NCBI RefSeq assembly: GCF_900116225.1 | Contig: NZ_FOZZ01000006.1 | Coordinates: forward strand, 124,001-188,000 | Length of the DNA stretch: 64,000 bases | Source: Sphingobacterium wenxiniae | Lineage (GTDB): Bacteria; Bacteroidota; Bacteroidia; Sphingobacteriales; Sphingobacteriaceae | Direction of reading: 5' to 3' | Shown: piece after piece, positions 59,015-64,000 of the stretch | How the letters are laid out: each line of letters begins with the position of its first letter | How positions within the stretch are numbered: position 1 is the first letter of the stretch | Translations under genes and position numbers: made by a program | The notes under the pieces: generated by a model | Told to the model about the DNA's origin: nothing | Seen by the model: only the letters and a program-made list of their open reading frames with translations | The model's database searches: none

Positions 59015-62000
59015 ATGAAGAATTTTTACAAGGGTGGGAGAGGTCTGTGCCTTTTACAAAGTGACAAACATAACCATCCTACTAAGCAAACCACAAGATT
59101 AAAAAGCTTATGGCTTAATGCATATGGCTTACTGCTGATATTTGTTTCAATGTTTAGTTTATCTGACGCCTGGGCGCAGTCGGGTCGTACGCTCTCCGGA
59201 GTGGTACGCTCGGCTGCCGAAGGGCAACCTTTGCAGGGTGTATCCATTCGAACCGATCAGCGACAGGCCATAACCGATAAAGACGGCCGATTTCAAATCC
59301 CAACATCACAGCAGGAGGGAAGCTTTGAAGTAAAGCACCTTGGGTACAAGACACAGCAGATTGCTTTTGATACGCGTTTTACCGTCTTCGACATTCAGCT
59401 TGAAGCCGATGAAAGTTATATCGAAGAAGTGGAGATTGTCAATACAGGTTACCAGTCCATCCCAAAAGAAAGAGCGACAGGGAGTTTTGTGCAGGTGGAT
59501 AATGAGCTGTTTAATCGAAGGGTATCGACAAATGTCCTTGACCGTCTGGCAGATGTAACACCGGGTTTGATATTCAACAACGGTAAAGGAGCAGCTGCGC
59601 AAATGCGTATTAGGGGGCAGAACACCATCCGATCGGACGCATCAGCGTTAATCATCGTTGACAATTTTCCTTATGAAGGTGATATCAGCAATATTAATCC
59701 CAATGATGTCGAAAGTATAACTGTGCTTAAAGACGCGGCAGCAGCAAGTATCTGGGGTGCGCGTGCTGGCAATGGTGTGATTGTCATTACCACAAAAAGA
59801 AATAATATAACTCAACAGCCAAAGGTCACTTTGAATGCGAATACTACTTTTGGACAGCGACCTGATCTACATTATCAGCCGTTGATATCAAGTGCAGACT
59901 TTATCGATATTGAGCAGATGCTTTTTGAAAAAGGTTTTTATACTACGTATGAAAACTCGCTGAATAAAGTCCCACTTAATCCTGCCGTGGAATTATTTAT
60001 AGAAAAGAGAGATAATCCCGAACGTGCAGAAGAGATAGATGGAAAGATTGCGCTCTTAAAGACCTATGATATCCGTTCGGATTATGAAAAATTCTTATAC
60101 CAATCTCCTCTGATGCAACAGTATGCATTACGTATGGAAGGAGGTAATTCCAATAATCAGTACTATGCTTCCATTGGGTTCGATAAGAACCGTACCGAAG
60201 TTATACGAAACAACAATGATCGGTACAGTGCTACCTTGGGCAATCGCATTGTTTTCTTTGGTGACAAGTTGCAGCTTTCTACGCAAGCTGCATTCTCTCA
60301 ACGGAAAGTTGAAAATAACGGATTTGGTAGCCTAACTTACAGTAGCCATAGAGGAGTACCTTCTACACCATTATTTCCCTATGCTCGATTGGTGGATGAA
60401 GATGGGAACCCCTTGGCCGTAACCAAAGATTATCGTGTCAGTTATCTGGAATCTGTATCGAATGATGGTTTATTGGATTGGTCTTATATTCCTCTGCTCG
60501 ATCGGGACAACAACGACAACACTACTATTGGAAAAGACCTTCGACTAGACGCAGGGATTACATATAAATTACTGGATGCTGTGACATTAAGCGCCCAATA
60601 CCAATATTGGAGTGGTAGTACGGTAACTCGTGGGCTGAATAACTTAGATAGCTATTTTACCCGAAATGAGATAAACAGGCTGACACAGCGAGATCCGTTA
60701 ACCGGAAACCTGAGTTACGCTATTCCAATGGGAAGCATATTGGATATAAATGATGGAAGTACCCACGCACACAACTTACGTCTACAAGCCGATTTTAGCC
60801 ATAGACTACAAGATGTACATGAGATTAACGGACTTGGGGGGTATGAAATTCGTGATCAGCAGATGGTTGGCGTACAATCGCGTCTTTACGGTTACGATGA
60901 ACGTGTTGGAGTAAGCCAATCTGTAAATTACAAAGGAAGATTTACATCTTATTTCAATCCTTATAATACGTATAACATTATTCCGTATGTGGATAGGGAA
61001 ATAGGAACTGTAGACCGATTCCGTTCTGTTTTTGGGAATATAGCCTATACCTATGATAGGCGTTATACGGCAACTGGAAGCCTGCGTTTTGATGAGAGTA
61101 ATTTATTTGGCGTGAACACAAATCAAAAACGTGTACCGTTGTATTCCGTTGGTCTGGGGTGGAATTTAACAAATGAACGTTTCCTTAAGGTTAATGGTAT
61201 AGACAGGCTTCACCTACGGGCAACGTATGGCAAAAGTGGAAATGTGAACAGAAGTATGACTGCCTATACAACAGCCTATTATAATATGCAGGATTACCTG
61301 ACAGGTTTGCCTATGGCTAGCATTGCAACGCCTCGGAATCCTGATTTGCGGTGGGAGAAAATTACGACCTATAATGTAGGTCTTGATTTCTCTTTACTTA
61401 AATCAAGAATTTTTGGATCTGTCGAGTTCTATAATAAAGACGGAAGTGATGTCATCAGCCAGATGCCATCTCCGGGTACAAGCGGAATAAAGCTTTTGAC
61501 AGGCAATTTCTCCGCGACAAATACAAGAGGGGTAGAAGTCATGATCAATACCCGACCTATTGATAAAGTTATCCGGTGGAGCAATCAGTTTCATTTTAAC
61601 ACAGTAAGAGATAAAGTGACCGATTATAACGGACCATCGTTTACAGCGTTAAATCTCATGAGCAATTCAGACGGTCTGACGGCCTATCCGATTGAAGGAC
61701 GACCACTATGGGCTTTGTACAGCATGCCGTGGGGTGGCCTTGACTCCGAGAACGGTGATCCAATTGGATACTTAGAAGGGCAGCCCTCGAAAGACTATAC
61801 TGCGATTATGAGAACACTTTCTGTAGACGGTCTAATTTATCATGGATCGGTTAGGCCGACATGGTACGGTTCATTTCGTAATATGTTGGAATGGAGGCGG
61901 TTTATGCTTTCTTTTAATATCAGCTATAGGGGCGGTTATTATTTTAAGAAACCCACGGCAAGCTATTATGATCTGCTAACTGGGATATCAACACATGGTG

Positions 62001-62338
62001 ATTTTGAAAGAAGTTGGCAAAAGCAGGGTGACGAACAGCATACACAGGTGCCATCTTTTCAAGAAACTATAAATACACCAAGGGCACAGGTTTATACCTA
62101 TTCTTCTGTACTTATTCATCGGGCAGATCATATACGTTTGCAGGATATACGAGTAGAGTATGAGTTGCCTTTGGAAAAGCTCCGTACGGATCGCAATATG
62201 CGATTGCGGGTATACGGTTACGCCAATAATTTGGGACTGCTCTGGAAAAAATCTAAAACTGAATATGACCCTGATTACGCTAGTGTCAACTATTTGCCAG
62301 TCAAAACCTTTAGTATCGGGTTAAATGCAACGCTCTAA
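59015..62338 (+). CDS. SusC/RagA family TonB-linked outer membrane protein
   Basis: A 1107-residue outer-membrane transporter. It has a long charged start, then a signal-peptide hydrophobic core (about 34-50), a carboxypeptidase-regulatory-like domain (about 58-132), a plug domain (about 145-262, with MRIRGQNTIRSDASALIIVD and the SusC signature VLKDAAAASIWGARAGNGV) and a 22-strand barrel to the C-terminus. With the SusD-like lipoprotein 29 bp downstream it should import large nutrients using TonB energy. No sigma/anti-sigma pair or glycan hydrolase is adjacent; a TlpA-like thioredoxin follows instead. The substrate is unknown. Confidence 0.93.
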   Translation: MKNFYKGGRGLCLLQSDKHNHPTKQTTRLKSLWLNAYGLLLIFVSMFSLSDAWAQSGRTLSGVVRSAAEGQPLQGVSIRTDQRQAITDKDGRFQIPTSQQEGSFEVKHLGYKTQQIAFDTRFTVFDIQLEADESYIEEVEIVNTGYQSIPKERATGSFVQVDNELFNRRVSTNVLDRLADVTPGLIFNNGKGAAAQMRIRGQNTIRSDASALIIVDNFPYEGDISNINPNDVESITVLKDAAAASIWGARAGNGVIVITTKRNNITQQPKVTLNANTTFGQRPDLHYQPLISSADFIDIEQMLFEKGFYTTYENSLNKVPLNPAVELFIEKRDNPERAEEIDGKIALLKTYDIRSDYEKFLYQSPLMQQYALRMEGGNSNNQYYASIGFDKNRTEVIRNNNDRYSATLGNRIVFFGDKLQLSTQAAFSQRKVENNGFGSLTYSSHRGVPSTPLFPYARLVDEDGNPLAVTKDYRVSYLESVSNDGLLDWSYIPLLDRDNNDNTTIGKDLRLDAGITYKLLDAVTLSAQYQYWSGSTVTRGLNNLDSYFTRNEINRLTQRDPLTGNLSYAIPMGSILDINDGSTHAHNLRLQADFSHRLQDVHEINGLGGYEIRDQQMVGVQSRLYGYDERVGVSQSVNYKGRFTSYFNPYNTYNIIPYVDREIGTVDRFRSVFGNIAYTYDRRYTATGSLRFDESNLFGVNTNQKRVPLYSVGLGWNLTNERFLKVNGIDRLHLRATYGKSGNVNRSMTAYTTAYYNMQDYLTGLPMASIATPRNPDLRWEKITTYNVGLDFSLLKSRIFGSVEFYNKDGSDVISQMPSPGTSGIKLLTGNFSATNTRGVEVMINTRPIDKVIRWSNQFHFNTVRDKVTDYNGPSFTALNLMSNSDGLTAYPIEGRPLWALYSMPWGGLDSENGDPIGYLEGQPSKDYTAIMRTLSVDGLIYHGSVRPTWYGSFRNMLEWRRFMLSFNISYRGGYYFKKPTASYYDLLTGISTHGDFERSWQKQGDEQHTQVPSFQETINTPRAQVYTYSSVLIHRADHIRLQDIRVEYELPLEKLRTDRNMRLRVYGYANNLGLLWKKSKTEYDPDYASVNYLPVKTFSIGLNATL

Positions 62339-62367
62339 TTAAATAGTTCTAATTTAAAAGCATTCAC

Positions 62368-63720
62368 ATGAAAATTCAATTTATCTATTTATTGCCTCTG
62401 GTTATTTTGTCAGCCTGTTCTGCTGAATTCCTCGAGGTAAAGCCACAAAAGCAACAGGTTATAGTCGAAACGCTGAATGATGTCACAGCATTATTAGACA
62501 ACTCAAGTTCGGTAATGAACCTTATAGATTACTGGCGGTTGATTTCCGATGGTGATTTATATTATACCGCTGATAAGTTATCCTCTATGTATGATTTTGA
62601 TAGAAATCTATATCTATGGAAAAAGGATTATGACCCCAGTGGACTGTATACCTCGGCATGGGATTTACCTTATCAGCAAATCTTTTATGCCAACATAGTC
62701 ATAGAAACCATTGATGATATAAAGAAAAGAAAGGGTAATGAGTTGAATTGGGAAAATCTGTATGGTAGAGCCTTATTCCATCGAGCATGGGCGCATTATC
62801 ATGCACTACAGGACTTTGCAGAAGGTTTTGATATGGAGGTTTCTTTTCAATTGGGTATTCCCATTATTAAAGATAGCAGTTTTCCAAAGACTACTACACG
62901 AAATTCATTAATGGAAGTCTACGAATTTATTCTAGATGATCTTGATAAGGCGGAGGAATTACTTCCTGAACAGGCGGAGATAAAAACCAGAGCTTCCAGA
63001 CAGGCGGTCTATAGTTTGAAGGCTAGGGTATACCAGAACTTAAACGATTACGGTTCATCATTGGTGAATGCAGAGAAAGCTCTAAACATAAGTAATCAAT
63101 TGTTAGATTATAACCAAGTTTCTTTGACAGGAGGTTTACCCTTCTCAGGGTTTACTTACAATACCCACCCTGAAATTATCTTTTTTGCCAGTTCCAATAT
63201 GCCATTTGTGGGCATCGTCGGAATAGAAGTAGCCGAGGATATTCGATCTTCCTATGAAGAAGGAGATATACGTAAGCTTGCTTATTTTGATGATAAAGGA
63301 CTTTATATAGGTACCTATTCTGGAAATGCACAATACCAGTTTACTGGTTTGTCCATTGACGAGCTTTATCTAGTAAAAGCTGAGTGCTTGGTGAGGTTGG
63401 ATAGGGTGGACGAAGGTATTGACGTGTTAAACACACTATTGAAGAACAGGTATAAAAGCAATCAATTTACACCTATTGGACATCTGCAAGCCGATAAGGC
63501 GTTGCAACTGGTGCTTAAAGAACGTCAGAAAGAACTGATTGGAAGAGGAACCCGTTGGACGGATTTGAAGCGTCTTAATCAGATGGAATCGACTAAAATC
63601 GATCTTTATCGAACCTATTTAGGAGAGACATATATGCTGCCAGCGAAAGATAGCCGGTATCAATTTGAGATACCAAAAGATGAACTGGAAATGTCAGGTC
63701 TTGAACCAAATGTCAGATAA
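62368..63720 (+). CDS. RagB/SusD family nutrient-binding lipoprotein
   Basis: A 450-residue lipoprotein with signal sequence and lipobox LSAC (acylated C17). The TPR-like SusD fold shows in FHRAWAHYHALQDFAEGFD, RASRQAVYSLKARVYQNLND and LYLVKAECLVRLDRVDEGI. The conserved C-terminal RQKELIGRGTRWTDLKRLNQ lies before the last helix. It caps the SusC barrel at the cell surface and binds the imported ligand. It is slightly shorter than average SusD (about 500-550), as in peptide- or metal-type RagB proteins. Confidence 0.92.
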   Translation: MKIQFIYLLPLVILSACSAEFLEVKPQKQQVIVETLNDVTALLDNSSSVMNLIDYWRLISDGDLYYTADKLSSMYDFDRNLYLWKKDYDPSGLYTSAWDLPYQQIFYANIVIETIDDIKKRKGNELNWENLYGRALFHRAWAHYHALQDFAEGFDMEVSFQLGIPIIKDSSFPKTTTRNSLMEVYEFILDDLDKAEELLPEQAEIKTRASRQAVYSLKARVYQNLNDYGSSLVNAEKALNISNQLLDYNQVSLTGGLPFSGFTYNTHPEIIFFASSNMPFVGIVGIEVAEDIRSSYEEGDIRKLAYFDDKGLYIGTYSGNAQYQFTGLSIDELYLVKAECLVRLDRVDEGIDVLNTLLKNRYKSNQFTPIGHLQADKALQLVLKERQKELIGRGTRWTDLKRLNQMESTKIDLYRTYLGETYMLPAKDSRYQFEIPKDELEMSGLEPNVR

Positions 63721-63725
63721 CAAGT

Positions 63726-64000
63726 ATGGAAAAAATCAATTTAAAAAATACATCGTTCCTTTTTTTACTACTACTGAGTAGTTTAAGCGGAGTATCGCAA
63801 ACCGAAATGCGAAATATCAATATCGGGCATGACGTTTCGGAAATCATTATAAACGGTATTCACGATGCACCATTCGAAAGCGTTATACTAGCCGATTATA
63901 CCAAGGATAAATTATTAGTATTGGATTTTTGGGCTACTTGGTGTGTATCGTGTGTACACGAATTACCGAAGTTAGACACGTTGCAGAAGGAGTTTGCTGG
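63726..64000 (+). CDS. TlpA-like thiol-disulfide oxidoreductase, N-terminal part
   Basis: The frame starts 5 bp after the SusD stop and leaves the window after 91 codons. A signal peptide (about 1-25, core FLFLLLLSSLSGVSQ) is followed by a thioredoxin-fold domain with LLVLDFWATWC and the redox pair C73-V-S-C76. It is a periplasmic TlpA/ResA-type protein. Its place in the SusC-SusD operon suggests reduction of disulfides in, or delivery with, the imported substrate. Confidence 0.88.
   Translation, partial: MEKINLKNTSFLFLLLLSSLSGVSQTEMRNINIGHDVSEIIINGIHDAPFESVILADYTKDKLLVLDFWATWCVSCVHELPKLDTLQKEFA

Overview
The window is low-GC bacterial DNA whose genes point to the phylum Bacteroidota, probably Sphingobacteriales or Flavobacteriales: a SusC/SusD outer-membrane pair, LytTR two-component system, ORF6N and KilA-N proteins, a Bacteroidota-type tyrosine integrase, weak Shine-Dalgarno signals and TAnnTTTG-like promoters. 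No rRNA, complete tRNA, CRISPR array or conjugation gene was seen. The genus cannot be fixed from this sequence alone. Almost everything looks accessory: remnants, repeats, toxin-antitoxin genes and defence genes alternate with small metabolic operons.

1-7.4 kb holds short gene units (a partial acetyltransferase, a LytS/LytTR pair, an exported hypothetical protein, an SDR/Crp pair) separated by GC-richer palindromic spacers that share a TGCC-TRTAAC core; one spacer is split by an IS1182-type element. It ends in a nested wreck: the 5' end of an integrase gene, the 3' end of a group II intron (domains V and VI) and a piece of an ORF6N gene. 7.5-14.7 kb holds an error-prone polymerase pair (DinB/DnaE2), a decayed ParDE module, a VapBC-like pair, an ORF6N protein and a truncated conserved gene that runs into a G-rich repetitive stretch.

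15-21.9 kb is a tightly packed seven-gene operon (thiolase, thioesterase, secreted hydrolase, MFS exporter, LipB-like protein, ketoacyl synthase, small ORF). A TetR gene lies next to it, and matching ATACC-N4-GGTAT operators precede both. 22-25.2 kb carries a dead threonine aldolase gene, a TetR/DMT pair with its own palindromic operator, and a tyrosine recombinase whose N-terminal part has been replaced by a KilA-N domain. That gene abuts the 3' half of a tRNA gene (anticodon CAU) plus terminator, which looks like an island end.

25.3-37.1 kb is a type I restriction-modification locus (hsdM, hsdS, hsdR) into which other genes have been inserted: a PD-(D/E)XK nuclease, a membrane-anchored PIN-domain protein, a hypothetical protein, a HipB-like regulator and an AlbA/HATPase protein. 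Duplicated fragments of the hsdS 3' end and the hsdR 5' end mark the insertion points. 37.4-46.7 kb is bounded by identical 154-bp direct repeats and holds a STAND NTPase with a nuclease-like N-terminus, a DUF2971 protein, a second nuclease and another AlbA/HATPase protein with a duplicated C-terminus. After a KilA-N gene, 48.4-58.4 kb contains an ABC-type ATPase paired with a two-TM membrane protein, then four consecutive genes that each carry an R-x5/6-H motif of HEPN type (one in an AbiJ-NTD4-like protein), a Cas2-like gene and an HTH protein. This 25-58 kb defence island is the most likely place for an undescribed system. The window ends in a structured leader followed by a SusC-SusD-TlpA operon that runs off the right edge.
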